Assembly (NCBI GenBank): GCA_963784425.1
Contig: CAWARM010000003.1
Span: 1 to 64,000 of the forward strand
DNA length: 64,000 nucleotides
Origin: SHZL01 sp963784425
GTDB lineage: Bacteria > Pseudomonadota > Gammaproteobacteria > Xanthomonadales > SZUA-36
Direction: 5' to 3'
Part shown: in pieces, positions 18,701 to 26,007 of the stretch
Layout: each line of letters begins with the position of its first letter
How positions within the stretch are numbered: position 1 is the stretch's first letter
Position numbers and translations under genes: made by a program
Notes under the pieces: generated by a model
The model's database searches: none
What the model saw: the letters and a program-made list of their open reading frames with translations, nothing else
Told to the model about the DNA's origin: nothing

Positions 18701-21129
18701 GCGAAATCCACACGTTCAAGGGCGGCGCACGCATGGCAGGTCTCGATGCGCTGGGCGATCTCAGCCACGCCATGGAAAGCCTGCTGGAGCAAATAGCCGC
18801 CAACCGCCTGCAAGCTACGGTTGCTGCCGTGCAAGCGTTGGAAGAAGGCTGTGACCGCTTGACCCTGTGGGTTGAACAATTGCTTGCCGGGCGCATGCCG
18901 GAAGCGGGCGATGCCCTGACCCGCTTTGAACAGAAAGCCGGTGCGTTGAGCCTGCTGCCAGGAGGCAAAGCCGCCCGTGAGCAGGTGCCGGCACAGCAAG
19001 AGCAGGTGCAGACGCAGCAAGAGCAAAAAGTCTACCTGCCGCCAGCAGAACCTGCGACCACGCCCACGGAGCCCGTGAGCACGTCTGCGGAACAAGCAGC
19101 AGCAACGAACCTGCCAGAACAGCAAGCGCTTGCAGCGCAAGCCATTCCACAGGAACAAGTTGCCCCAGCGAAGGAACCATCACGCCGCCGGACACTTACC
19201 CAGCGGCCGGCGCCGGAGGCACCCAAGCGCGAATTCCACGAGGTGCAGGACCAGCCGCTGACAGACCCGGGCGACGACAGCGGCCAGCAGCACATACGGG
19301 TTGCGGCCGAATTGATGGATTCACTGGTGAACTATGCCGGGGAAATCAGCATTTACCGGGCGCGCCTTGAGCAGCAGCTCGGCACTGTGCGCTTCAACCT
19401 GAAAGAAGTCGGGCAAACCATTGGCCGCCTGAAAGAACAATTACGCCAGATGGACGGGGAAACAGAAGCGCAAATGCTTTCGCGCTATCAACACGCCTCG
19501 ACAAAGGGTTCCACTGAGTTCGACCCGCTGGAGCTGGATCGCTTTTCCAACATGCAGCAACTGTCTCGCGCGCTGACCGAATCTGTCAGCGACCTCATGA
19601 ACCTGCAGGACATGCTGGATGTATCCGTGCGGGAGGCTGAAACCCTGCTGGTGCAACAGTCGCGTGTAAGCTCGGAACTGCAGGAAGGACTGATGCAAAC
19701 CCGCATGACGCCTTTCGGCAGCGCCGCACCGCGTTTGCGCCGGGTGGTGCGGGCAGCGGCGGCCGAAACAGGCAAGCTGGTGCGCCTGCAACTGAAGATG
19801 GCAGGCTCCAGCGACCAACTCGATCGAAATGTGCTGGAACGCATCACCGCGCCGCTGGAGCACATGTTGCGCAATGCGGTGGTGCACGGTATCGAAGAGC
19901 CCAAGGCTCGCGCCAGGCAGGGCAAGCCCGAAGAAGGCGAAATTACCGTAACGGTGGAAGCGGAAGCTACCGAGTTCGTGGTCCGGGTTGAGGACGACGG
20001 CAATGGCGTAAACCTGGAAGCGGTGCGCAATCGAGCCATCGAGCGCGGCATGATAACCAGGAAAGAAGACGTGCCCGAGGCTCGCCTGCTCAATTTCATT
20101 CTCGAAAGCGGCTTTTCCACTGCCACCACGGTAACAGGCCTGGCCGGTCGTGGCGTCGGAATGGACGTGGTCAGCAACGAGGTCAAGCAGATTGGCGGCT
20201 CCATGGAAATCAGGTCAGTGCCCGGCAAGGGAACCTGTTTCACGCTGCGCATCCCGTTTAGTCTCGCCGTCATGCAGGCCATCGGAGTAACTGTGGGCAA
20301 GAGGCCTTTCCTGGTACCGCTCAACAGCGTGGGGGGCGTGGCGCGCATGCCGCCTGCCGACTATGCCGCCCTGCGCAACAGCGCTGAGCCGGTTTATGAA
20401 TTTGCGGGTGAAACCTACCCGGTACTGGAACTTGAGCCTTTGCTGGGCGAGCAGTCCATTCCGGTGGACAGCGGCAGCGTTTCCCTGTTGATGATTCGGT
20501 CGGGCGAGCACAGGGCTGCTTTCCGGGTGGCCGAACTGCAGGGACACCAGGAAATCGTGATCAAACCGGTCGGCCCCCACATCAGCAGCATCCCCGGCAT
20601 CCTGGGCGCGACCATCAGCGGTGACGGCCAGGTTGTTCTGATCCTGGACATGGGCCCGGTGATTCGTCGCGGACTGGCAGCCGCCGCCAACGCACAGCCG
20701 CGTGCGCAAGCGGCCGTGCAGGAGGTGAAACACATACCGCTGGTCATGGTAGTGGATGACTCAATAACGATGCGCAAGGTGACTTCGCGCGTTCTGGAGA
20801 ACCACGCTCTTGAAGTGATGACCGCCCAGGATGGCATAGACGCACTGGAGAACCTGCGCGACCGCATCCCCGACCTGATGCTGCTGGATATTGAAATGCC
20901 AAGGATGGATGGTTATGAGTTGGCTGAGCATGTGCGCGCCGATCCAAGGCTCAAGCACATACCCATAGTCATGATCACATCACGTGCCGGGCAGAAGCAC
21001 CGCAAGAAAGCGCGCGAAGCAGGCGCCGATGCCTACCTGACCAAGCCCTACCAGGAAGCTGAGCTGGTGACCAAGGTGGGAGAAATGTTGAAAATGAAAC
21101 TCGAACCACAGCAAAGGAGACACGACTGA
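15724..21129 (+). CDS. chpA: ChpA-type hybrid chemosensory histidine kinase
   Basis: A 1801-residue CheA-like kinase. The first 600 residues align with the ChpA N-terminus but show no clear Hpt histidine. Three Hpt domains follow: His639 (FHTLKGSGRM), His825 (AHTLAGTLAM, with Ala where Lys is usual) and His996 (IHTFKGGARM). After a Gln/Pro-rich linker (about 1085-1180) come the dimerisation helix region (from about 1190), the HATPase (N-box region ITAPLEHMLRNAVVHG near 1370; DDGNGV; GRGVGMDVV), a CheW domain and a receiver with Asp1722 (LMLLDIEMPRMDG). P. aeruginosa ChpA is about 2470 residues with more phosphotransfer sites, so this is a reduced form. It should phosphorylate PilG. Confidence 0.92.
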   Translation: MLEGTNASAAIRWVRQDLDEALQVVRDNLEAFAADPSERAPLKIVQDRLEQLNLTFLTMEQKGASILTDEMIAVGGHMLHNGKAGDSESLAALTDAIIVLPSYLDRLQAGHDDLPILLLPTLNELRATYDETLLSEGTLFAPQLDVMVPELGGCESTAIAASDFSVFSNRIRNQYQMSLLGWLKAQSNTELLEPLLQVCNTLHTRLSRNSLRRLWWIAEMTISGFRDGAVDNDLPLRRLFARLDLTLKSMTEGGQEGPSEESLTALSRALLFHAAQARPGTKAMDMLRQRFKLDELIPDREALLRARGAVSGRDAGLFRSIGEAIREEMALIKDTLDMELRTGRVDKDQRESSIASLRQLADTLNMLNLPVPARAVENLLPGLEESGDKVSNELDSPLLKLARKLIEVESILDSHIRMLGEPVGSGATTGYIELSAHEQRLIVSCVLDQCVVSLHEVQDIVRKHLAGDTQEDFSAPLNSISGALLLAGQAEVAALTDKLGRALHAGLHAKAEGASDQDVRLETLADAVAALELYLAGCRDEQSNSLRFLEIMHQRLEGLPEASASGEALELTSIQLPAPSLAALAVATSAATPSIDPELLAVFLEEFDSVRNQLGTQLPKWLQDPDNSKTLTEVKRGFHTLKGSGRMIGATEIGDFAWRVEEVLNRVAEGRLAANETVTTLVRLAAMALPELKARLLHQESALQSSAIASFNAFGQKLARGDTLTLDSLLAILPGSLASGELVSGQLAAAELASAGIEQELQGADDIQPEPLVQAGQDEQKVDAELAQIMLSEIRQLIGVLNAFAFSAGGRATVTVNQDLVRAAHTLAGTLAMAPVGQEHLVARALEHYFSAAEQHDAAVSKQAVTTLQLCLHRFRQRLYVLEEGQAASYPLEDEKLLGSLATLADEAKVRLPAEAPAAIPVEPEVPAASEPASEPISAPAAVRDPILAKLEEGGILGIFLEEATEVLERCDTLLNSWRDKLADQKLVKNLQREIHTFKGGARMAGLDALGDLSHAMESLLEQIAANRLQATVAAVQALEEGCDRLTLWVEQLLAGRMPEAGDALTRFEQKAGALSLLPGGKAAREQVPAQQEQVQTQQEQKVYLPPAEPATTPTEPVSTSAEQAAATNLPEQQALAAQAIPQEQVAPAKEPSRRRTLTQRPAPEAPKREFHEVQDQPLTDPGDDSGQQHIRVAAELMDSLVNYAGEISIYRARLEQQLGTVRFNLKEVGQTIGRLKEQLRQMDGETEAQMLSRYQHASTKGSTEFDPLELDRFSNMQQLSRALTESVSDLMNLQDMLDVSVREAETLLVQQSRVSSELQEGLMQTRMTPFGSAAPRLRRVVRAAAAETGKLVRLQLKMAGSSDQLDRNVLERITAPLEHMLRNAVVHGIEEPKARARQGKPEEGEITVTVEAEATEFVVRVEDDGNGVNLEAVRNRAIERGMITRKEDVPEARLLNFILESGFSTATTVTGLAGRGVGMDVVSNEVKQIGGSMEIRSVPGKGTCFTLRIPFSLAVMQAIGVTVGKRPFLVPLNSVGGVARMPPADYAALRNSAEPVYEFAGETYPVLELEPLLGEQSIPVDSGSVSLLMIRSGEHRAAFRVAELQGHQEIVIKPVGPHISSIPGILGATISGDGQVVLILDMGPVIRRGLAAAANAQPRAQAAVQEVKHIPLVMVVDDSITMRKVTSRVLENHALEVMTAQDGIDALENLRDRIPDLMLLDIEMPRMDGYELAEHVRADPRLKHIPIVMITSRAGQKHRKKAREAGADAYLTKPYQEAELVTKVGEMLKMKLEPQQRRHD

Positions 21130-21130
21130 A

Positions 21131-21730
21131 ATGTCTGTTTTCGGTAAAAAGAAATCGTCTGCACGAACGCCCCCGGGCTCCGGAACCAGCAATACTACGG
21201 CGCACCAGGAACGTTCTGCCTCGCGTCCGGTGCATAACAGCGCCGCGGCAATGGGCCCGGTACACTGCACACTGGCACCGATGGAAGGCGAATTCCTGCT
21301 GCTGCCAACCAACGTCATCACCGAGGTCATCGAGTACAGCCCACCGCAGGCCACGCACGCAGCACCCCAATGGTTTCTTGGTCATGTCGACTGGCAAAGC
21401 CGGCAGGTCCCGGTCTTCAGCTATGCAGCACTGATCAGCGGCAATCTGCCCGATCAGGTTACGACCAAGACCCATATAATGATCGTGAAATCACTGTCCG
21501 ATTCCGCACGCATGCCCTACCTTGGCATCGTGATCAGCGATATTCCGCGACTGGTGTCCGTGGAAATGGACGAGGTGCTGCATACCGGTGATGAACGCAA
21601 GTCACTGGGTGTGTTCTGCCATATCGAGCTTGATGACCAGGCAGCCGTCATTCCCGACCTGGACAGGCTTACCCACCTCGTCACGCACGCTGCCTTTGGC
21701 ATATTGCCCATTACCCAGGTACAAAATTAA
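21131..21730 (+). CDS. chpC: ChpC-type CheW-domain protein
   Basis: A 199-residue protein with a basic, low-complexity N-terminal extension (about 1-40) and a CheW-like domain (about 45-195; FLLLPTNVITEVIEY, WFLGHVDWQSRQVPVFSY). In Pseudomonas a second CheW-like protein, ChpC, is encoded after chpA and links further inputs to the kinase. The gene starts one base after the chpA stop, so it is certainly co-translated. It is the last gene of the operon: no CheR-like pilK or CheB-like chpB follows, and a stem-loop and the convergent rsmE gene lie downstream. Confidence 0.8.
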   Translation: MSVFGKKKSSARTPPGSGTSNTTAHQERSASRPVHNSAAAMGPVHCTLAPMEGEFLLLPTNVITEVIEYSPPQATHAAPQWFLGHVDWQSRQVPVFSYAALISGNLPDQVTTKTHIMIVKSLSDSARMPYLGIVISDIPRLVSVEMDEVLHTGDERKSLGVFCHIELDDQAAVIPDLDRLTHLVTHAAFGILPITQVQN

Positions 21731-21757
21731 GGAAGCTCTGGATTAATCAGAGTTTCC
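21731..21757. terminator. Stem-loop between chpC and rsmE
   Basis: GGAAGCTCTG at 21731-21740 pairs with CAGAGTTTCC at 21748-21757 over 10 positions (one G-T pair) around a 7-base loop. It lies directly after the chpC stop, between two convergent genes. No T-run follows. Confidence 0.55.
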
Positions 21758-21761
21758 TGAA

Positions 21762-22490
21762 TCAGGCCAGGTCGCCTGCCAGCGCCTGCAGGATGGTGAT
21801 GGCCACAGCGCCGGCCGTTTCCGTGCGCAGTATCCTCGGGCCCAGCCCGGCAGCCACTACTCCCTGCTGTGCCAACACTTCCAGTTCGTGGTCATCAAAT
21901 CCACCTTCCGGACCAACCAGCAATTCCACCGCGCACTGATCCGCCATGCTGGCAAGTGATCGATCCGCGCCGGGCAGGCACACGATACGCCGTCCTGCCG
22001 ATGTGCCGTGAGCCCACTCCTCGAGCTCGGCAGGAGCATGCAGCACCGGCAAGCGGGCGCGTCCGCTCTGCTCGCACGCAGAAATCACGATTTTCTTCCA
22101 GTGCTCCATGCGCCGCAGGAGTTTTTCTCCTTTCAGGCGCACCTCGGTGCGAGCGCTGAACAGTGGCTGCACTCCCGCCACACCCAGCTCCGTTGCTTTC
22201 TGCAAAGTAAGATCCATGCGCTCGCCCCGACTCACTGCCTGCACCAGCTTGATCTGCAGCGGTGATTCAGGCCGCGCCGGCAAACGACTCTGCACCCGCA
22301 CACCCAGGGCGCCCCGATCAAGGCGGTCGATTTCAGCGAAGTAATCAAAACCGTCTCCATTAAAAACCACGACCTGCTGGCCTATGGCCACGCGCAATAC
22401 CCGGGACAGATAGTGTGCGGCATCCTCGGCGAGCACGACATTGCGTTCTGGCTCAAGTGACTGGTCAGTGAAAACGCGGTGAATTCTCAT
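21762..22490 (-). CDS. rsmE: 16S rRNA m3U1498 methyltransferase
   Basis: A 242-residue SPOUT methyltransferase. The family blocks are MRIHRVF at the start, LVGPEGGFDDHELE and the knot motif LGPRILRTETAGAVAI. It methylates N3 of U1498 in 16S rRNA. The frame is open to 22559, but the family N-terminus is the Met at 22490. RsmE is usually next to gshB in Gammaproteobacteria; here the two are separated by the Chp operon. It is convergent with chpC. Confidence 0.93.
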   Translation of the reverse strand: MRIHRVFTDQSLEPERNVVLAEDAAHYLSRVLRVAIGQQVVVFNGDGFDYFAEIDRLDRGALGVRVQSRLPARPESPLQIKLVQAVSRGERMDLTLQKATELGVAGVQPLFSARTEVRLKGEKLLRRMEHWKKIVISACEQSGRARLPVLHAPAELEEWAHGTSAGRRIVCLPGADRSLASMADQCAVELLVGPEGGFDDHELEVLAQQGVVAAGLGPRILRTETAGAVAITILQALAGDLA

Positions 22491-22670
22491 GCTCAAGACC
22501 CCTGCCCGGATGCCTGCAAAACTTTCCCTGAGCGTGCCCGCAACCGATTTTGCTATCATGTTGAGCTTCGCAGGCAGTGCGCTACCGGCTCATTATCTCA
22601 TGGTCACGATGGATCGCCAGCAAGGGCGTAACAAGGTAGGAGCAATACAAAGTTGAACCTGGAGTCTTTC

Positions 22671-23459
22671 ATGCAAGCCGCCCTCACAGTGGCTGTGGAG
22701 GCCGCCCGGTCATCAGCCGCCTTGATACGGCAGTATTATCGTGGCGAATTCAGTGTCGAGCTGAAGCCGGATCAAACCCCGGTAACGGTGGCTGATCGCG
22801 AAGCAGAGGACATGATCCGCAACATCCTGCTGAGTGCTTTCCCTGACCACGGGTTCTACGGCGAAGAAGGGGGCCGCTCCGGATCCGACGCGGAATTCCT
22901 TTGGCTGGTAGATCCCATAGACGGCACCAAGAGTTTCGTGGCGGGCTACGGCATGTTCTCTACCCAGATTGCGCTCATGCACCACGGAGACCTGGTACTG
23001 GGGGTTTCCTCGGCCCCGGCCTACGATGAACTGGCCTGGGCCTGTACCGGTCGCGGTGCGCAGGTACAAGGCACACCGGCACGCGTACGGGACACCCGCA
23101 GCTTGCAGCAAGCAGCCATTTCGACGGGCAACATCCAGTCGCTGGCCGCATCGCCACGCTGGAACGCACTGGGGCGCATTCTGGCTGCAGCCAATCGCAC
23201 CCGCGGATACGGTGACTACTATCACTACCACCGCCTTGCCGCCGGCCAGATTGATGCGGTGATCGAATCCGATGTCAACATCCTGGACATTGCCGCGCTG
23301 GTGGTCATAGTCCGCGAGGCAGGCGGAGTGTTCACCGACCTTGAGGGCAATCCACCTGGCCTGGCCACCACCTCGGTGCTGGCTGCGCCACCGCGATTGC
23401 ACGCCCAACTGCTGGACATGCTCAACTCCAACTTGCTCAACTCAGGGACAGGCGCATGA
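22671..23459 (+). CDS. Inositol-monophosphatase-family phosphatase (HisN/SuhB-like)
   Basis: A 262-residue Mg-dependent phosphatase. The metal-binding motifs are visible: GEEGG (about residues 65-69), WLVDPIDGTKSF (about 82-93) and the C-terminal NILDIAAL with its Asp. The block TRGYGDYYHYHRLAAGQ resembles HisN-type histidinol phosphatases (where the motif is R-x-W-G-D), but the aromatic differs, so the substrate is open: histidinol phosphate or inositol phosphate. I chose the ATG at 22671, with GGAG 6 bases upstream. A TTG at 22653 with GTAGGAG before it is an alternative. Its stop overlaps nudE as ATGA. Confidence 0.8.
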   Translation: MQAALTVAVEAARSSAALIRQYYRGEFSVELKPDQTPVTVADREAEDMIRNILLSAFPDHGFYGEEGGRSGSDAEFLWLVDPIDGTKSFVAGYGMFSTQIALMHHGDLVLGVSSAPAYDELAWACTGRGAQVQGTPARVRDTRSLQQAAISTGNIQSLAASPRWNALGRILAAANRTRGYGDYYHYHRLAAGQIDAVIESDVNILDIAALVVIVREAGGVFTDLEGNPPGLATTSVLAAPPRLHAQLLDMLNSNLLNSGTGA

Positions 23460-24022
23460 TTGATAAGGTCCACCCGCTGCCCATCATCCACGAACGGCGC
23501 CTGCGCGACCCGAGCAAACTGTTCGAGGTTGAACAACTGGATCTGGAGTTTTCCAACGGCGAGCGCAGGACCTATGAGCGCATGAAGTCCCGTGGCCTCG
23601 GCGCTGTGATCATCGTGCCCATGCTGGACGAACATACCGTTTTGCTTGTACGCGAGTATGCTGCAGGACTGCATCATTATGAAATAGGCTTGCCCAAGGG
23701 CAGGCTGGAGCCGGGTGAAGCCTTACTCGAAGGCGCGCAGCGCGAGCTGAAAGAAGAAATCGGTTACGGCGCCCGCGAGTTGATTGAACTGACCCGCCTG
23801 AGCCTGGCGCCGGGCTACATGACGCATGTCACGCGCGTCGTGCTGGCCCGCGATCTCTACCCGGAAAAACTGCCGGGCGATGAACCCGAGGAACTGCAAG
23901 TCGTACCCTGGCCCATCAGCGATCTGTTATCCATCACGGCCCGTGACGACTGCACCGAAGGGCGCACCATCGCGGCACTCTACATAGCGCGCGATTACAT
24001 GGCCGCTGAGAAATCACGGTGA
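23456..24022 (+). CDS. nudE: NudE Nudix hydrolase (ADP-sugar / NADH-type diphosphatase)
   Basis: A 188-residue Nudix enzyme. The Nudix box starts at GRLEPGEALLEGAQRELKEE (about residues 82-101) and continues IGYGA. Upstream, GAVIIVPMLDEHTVLLVREYAAG is typical of NudE, which hydrolyses ADP-ribose, Ap3A and NADH. It overlaps the genes on both sides by four bases (ATGA and GTGA), forming a tight three-gene operon of phosphate-ester hydrolases. In Pseudomonas and other gammaproteobacteria nudE and cysQ are also paired. Confidence 0.9.
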   Translation: MIDKVHPLPIIHERRLRDPSKLFEVEQLDLEFSNGERRTYERMKSRGLGAVIIVPMLDEHTVLLVREYAAGLHHYEIGLPKGRLEPGEALLEGAQRELKEEIGYGARELIELTRLSLAPGYMTHVTRVVLARDLYPEKLPGDEPEELQVVPWPISDLLSITARDDCTEGRTIAALYIARDYMAAEKSR

Positions 24023-24843
24023 GCCTGTCTGCCTCCCCGCGCCTGCAACAGGACATTCTCGATATCAGCCGGCGGGCCGGCGCAGCCATCCTGCAGGTAT
24101 ACGGCCAGGAGATAACAGTGGAGCAAAAGGAAGATGCCTCACCGCTCACCCAGGCCGACCTTGCCAGCCACCACCTGATCGTTGAAGCACTGCACGCATT
24201 GACACCCCTGGTGCCGGTGCTTTCTGAAGAATCGGCCGCGCTGGATTTCTCCATCCGTTCGCGCTGGAGCGAATACTGGCTGGTGGACCCGCTGGATGGC
24301 ACCAAGGAGTTCATCAAGCGCAATGGCGAATTCACCGTCAATATCGCCCTGGTGCAAAACCACGAGCCCGTGCTGGGCGTGGTGCACGTGCCCGTCAGCG
24401 GCACGAGCTACTGTGGCCTCAAGGGCATAGGCGCCCAGCGTGTCAGCGCCAGCGGAATCGCTGAACCCATAACCGTGCGCATTCCCTGCGCTGATCCGGT
24501 GATCGTGGTCGGCAGCCGCTCCCATCCCAACCCGGTGCTGCAACAGCACCTTGCGGCGCTCGGTTCTTATGAACTGGTGAGCATGGGCAGTTCGCTGAAG
24601 TTCTGCCTGGTCGCGGAAGGAAAAGCAGATTTCTATCCACGGCTGGGACCGACGTCGGAGTGGGACACGGCTGCCGCGCATGCGGTGGTGAACGCCGCCG
24701 GGGGCAAAGTACTCACCCTCGATGGCCAGCCCATGCGCTACAACACCAAGGCCTCGTTGCTCAACCCCGAGTTCCTCGTCATCGCCGATTCCGCTCGCGA
24801 CTGGCTCAGCCTCTTCACGAATTACCCACGCAGGACGCCGTAA
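24019..24843 (+). CDS. cysQ: 3'(2'),5'-bisphosphate nucleotidase
   Basis: A 274-residue member of the IMPase superfamily that dephosphorylates PAP to AMP, relieving sulfate-assimilation inhibition. Visible motifs are LSEESA, the metal-binding WLVDPLDGTKEFIKRNGEFTV (about residues 90-110) and GPTSEWDTAAAHAVV near 212-226, all diagnostic for CysQ. The start is the GTG that overlaps the nudE stop. It is the last gene of the operon and is followed by about 520 bp without a gene, which holds the structured repeat at 24870-25293. Confidence 0.92.
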   Translation: MSLSASPRLQQDILDISRRAGAAILQVYGQEITVEQKEDASPLTQADLASHHLIVEALHALTPLVPVLSEESAALDFSIRSRWSEYWLVDPLDGTKEFIKRNGEFTVNIALVQNHEPVLGVVHVPVSGTSYCGLKGIGAQRVSASGIAEPITVRIPCADPVIVVGSRSHPNPVLQQHLAALGSYELVSMGSSLKFCLVAEGKADFYPRLGPTSEWDTAAAHAVVNAAGGKVLTLDGQPMRYNTKASLLNPEFLVIADSARDWLSLFTNYPRRTP

Positions 24844-24941
24844 CTGTTTAACTTTTGCATCCGTGCCAGGGCCAGGGAGCGGTGAATTCTATCTGGACCC
24901 ACGATCAGTGCTTAGCTTGGGGGCGCAATCTGCGGCCGGTA

Positions 24942-25021
24942 GACTTACCCGGGAGACGCCGTGAATACATCCCTGTAGGCTTGGATGTTTCATCCCTGAA
25001 ACATACACTCCCGGGCAAGTC
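24942..25021 (+). repeat. Structured repeat unit L (conserved core with nested hairpin)
   Basis: The outer stem GACTTACCCGGGAG (24942-24955) pairs with CTCCCGGGCAAGTC (25008-25021), with one mismatch. Next is a 29-base core (24956-24984) starting ACGCCGTGAATACATCC and continuing CTGTAGGCT. An inner 8-bp stem ATGTTTCA/TGAAACAT (24985-24992 and 24997-25004) carries a TCCC loop, and 3 bases close the unit. The same geometry recurs in unit R with different stem sequences. Confidence 0.65.
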
Positions 25022-25200
25022 TCCCCGCCCCAGCTCGCTTAGCTCTGAGGCTCCGTCCGGCGTTGCTGCGCTGCCCCTTACAAACTCAACAATGCCCGAG
25101 TGACGAGCAAGTCTCCACGCCGCAGCCTGCTGCTGTGATATTGGCGGGTGCTTGAATTTGCAGCTTCCCCGCTGAATAGCTTGAGGACAGGGAGGGGGGG

Positions 25201-25276
25201 TTCTTTCTGGACCGTCGCCAGCAGGGATGCTGGCGAGGAGCCTACATGGATGTATTCACGGCGTGTCCAGAAAGAA
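25201..25276 (-). repeat. Structured repeat unit R (conserved core with nested hairpin)
   Basis: On the minus strand, the outer stem TTCTTTCTGGAC (25276-25265) pairs perfectly with GTCCAGAAAGAA (25212-25201). Between them are a 29-base core starting ACGCCGTGAATACATCC and continuing ATGTAGGCT, an inner 8-bp stem CGCCAGCA/TGCTGGCG with loop TCCC, and 3 bases. Core and spacer lengths are identical to unit L, while both stems differ completely in sequence. The right terminal inverted repeat includes its outer arm. Confidence 0.65.
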
Positions 25277-25366
25277 TTCACCGCTCCCTGGCCGCTGCAC
25301 CAAACAAGAAAGGAAGCGGCAGGGGCGGCAGGACTCGCGCCCAAACCGACCAGAGGCACGGGACGA

Positions 25367-25783
25367 TCAGAAAGGTTTCACCACTGCGAGGATAACAACG
25401 GCAATCAGGATCAGCGTCGGGAATTCATTGAACCACCGGTACCACACGTGATCGTGCCTCACGTCGTCACGCGCCAGTTGCTTCACAATGGCTGCGCACC
25501 AGAAATGATAGATCGTCAATAGGAGCACAAGCGCAAGTTTTACTTCCATCCATCCAGCGCCGAGCAAAGCTGGCAGCACGAACAGCATGGAAGCACCGAA
25601 GAGCCAGGACAGGGTTCCGCCGATGTTCATCATTACCATCAGGCGCCGCTCCATTACCTTGAGCGTTTCGCACACGGAGGCGTTCTCCGCCATCGCGTGG
25701 TATACGAACAATCGGGGCAGGTAGAACAGCCCGGCGAACCAGGTCACGACGAAAATGATGTGAAATGATTTAAGCCAGAGCAT
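25367..25783 (-). CDS. hemJ: Protoporphyrinogen IX oxidase HemJ
   Basis: A 138-residue membrane protein with four helices, of the HemJ/UPF0093 family, which oxidises protoporphyrinogen IX in haem synthesis. The N-terminus LWLKSFHIIFVVTWFAGLFYLPRLFVYH contains the conserved haem-ligand His near residue 8, and MERRLMVMMNIGG and YHFWC follow. The frame extends to 25861, but the family begins at the Met at 25783, which has AGGA about 10 bases upstream. It is transcribed away from the small-RNA candidate at 25862. Confidence 0.9.
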   Translation of the reverse strand: MLWLKSFHIIFVVTWFAGLFYLPRLFVYHAMAENASVCETLKVMERRLMVMMNIGGTLSWLFGASMLFVLPALLGAGWMEVKLALVLLLTIYHFWCAAIVKQLARDDVRHDHVWYRWFNEFPTLILIAVVILAVVKPF

Positions 25784-25825
25784 CAAAATTATTCCTGAAC
25801 GCAGGCGATGGATTATTACTGGTAC

Positions 25826-25855
25826 TTGACGAAGTCTGGTGCAACCCTGTATAAA
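25826..25855 (+). promoter_or_regulatory. Strong sigma-70-type promoter
   Basis: TTGACG (25826-25831) and TATAAA (25850-25855) are separated by 18 bp, predicting a start near 25862. It points to the plus strand and lies just upstream of the hemJ start on the other strand. The first product would be the short transcript ended by the terminator at 25930-25951. Confidence 0.6.
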
Positions 25856-25861
25856 ACTCAA

Positions 25862-25951
25862 CCAGTTGTAGGGGACTCGTCTGGAATTACAACAATAATA
25901 TAAAACACAAAGAAAAAAATTCAGAAAATAAGCGGCTCCGGCCGCTTTTTT
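25862..25951 (+). ncRNA. Candidate small RNA or attenuated leader, about 90 nt
   Basis: It is bounded by the promoter at 25826-25855 and an intrinsic terminator. A 5' hairpin (GTTGTA 25865-25870 with TACAAC 25888-25893) presents a loop beginning GGGGACTCGTC. It is followed by an unpaired A-rich stretch from 25891 that includes AACAATAATA, the type of A-A-N repeat bound by Hfq. There is no open reading frame of note. It could be an independent sRNA or an attenuated leader of the gene at 26008. I recognise no named family. Confidence 0.45.
25930..25951 (+). terminator. Intrinsic terminator of the candidate small RNA
   Basis: AAGCGGC and GCCGCTT form a 7-bp GC-rich stem with a 4-base loop TCCG, followed by a run of T at 25946-25951. 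It is correctly oriented for the plus strand, yet no protein gene on that strand ends upstream of it, which is the main reason to expect a short RNA here. Confidence 0.75.
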
Positions 25952-26007
25952 GTTCTAGGGAGCCTCTGATCCAGCTGTTCTGCACTACAGGAAGCACACA
26001 ACGTGTG

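Larger units (their letters stand above)
24870..25293. repeat. MITE-like element with 29-bp terminal inverted repeats
   Basis: The 29-bp sequence at 24870-24898 (GGCCAGGGAGCGGTGAATTC then TATCTGGAC) recurs inverted at 25265-25293 with one mismatch (28 of 29). The 424-bp interval has no credible gene, so this is a non-autonomous mobile-element candidate. I could not see a clear target-site duplication. Inside are two copies, in opposite orientation, of a conserved stem-loop unit (24942-25021 and 25201-25276). It fills the stretch between cysQ and hemJ. Confidence 0.6.

Noticed and set aside
24843..25366. Short open frames inside the repeat element
   Set aside because: They run through the terminal inverted repeats and hairpins and have no homology or ribosome sites.
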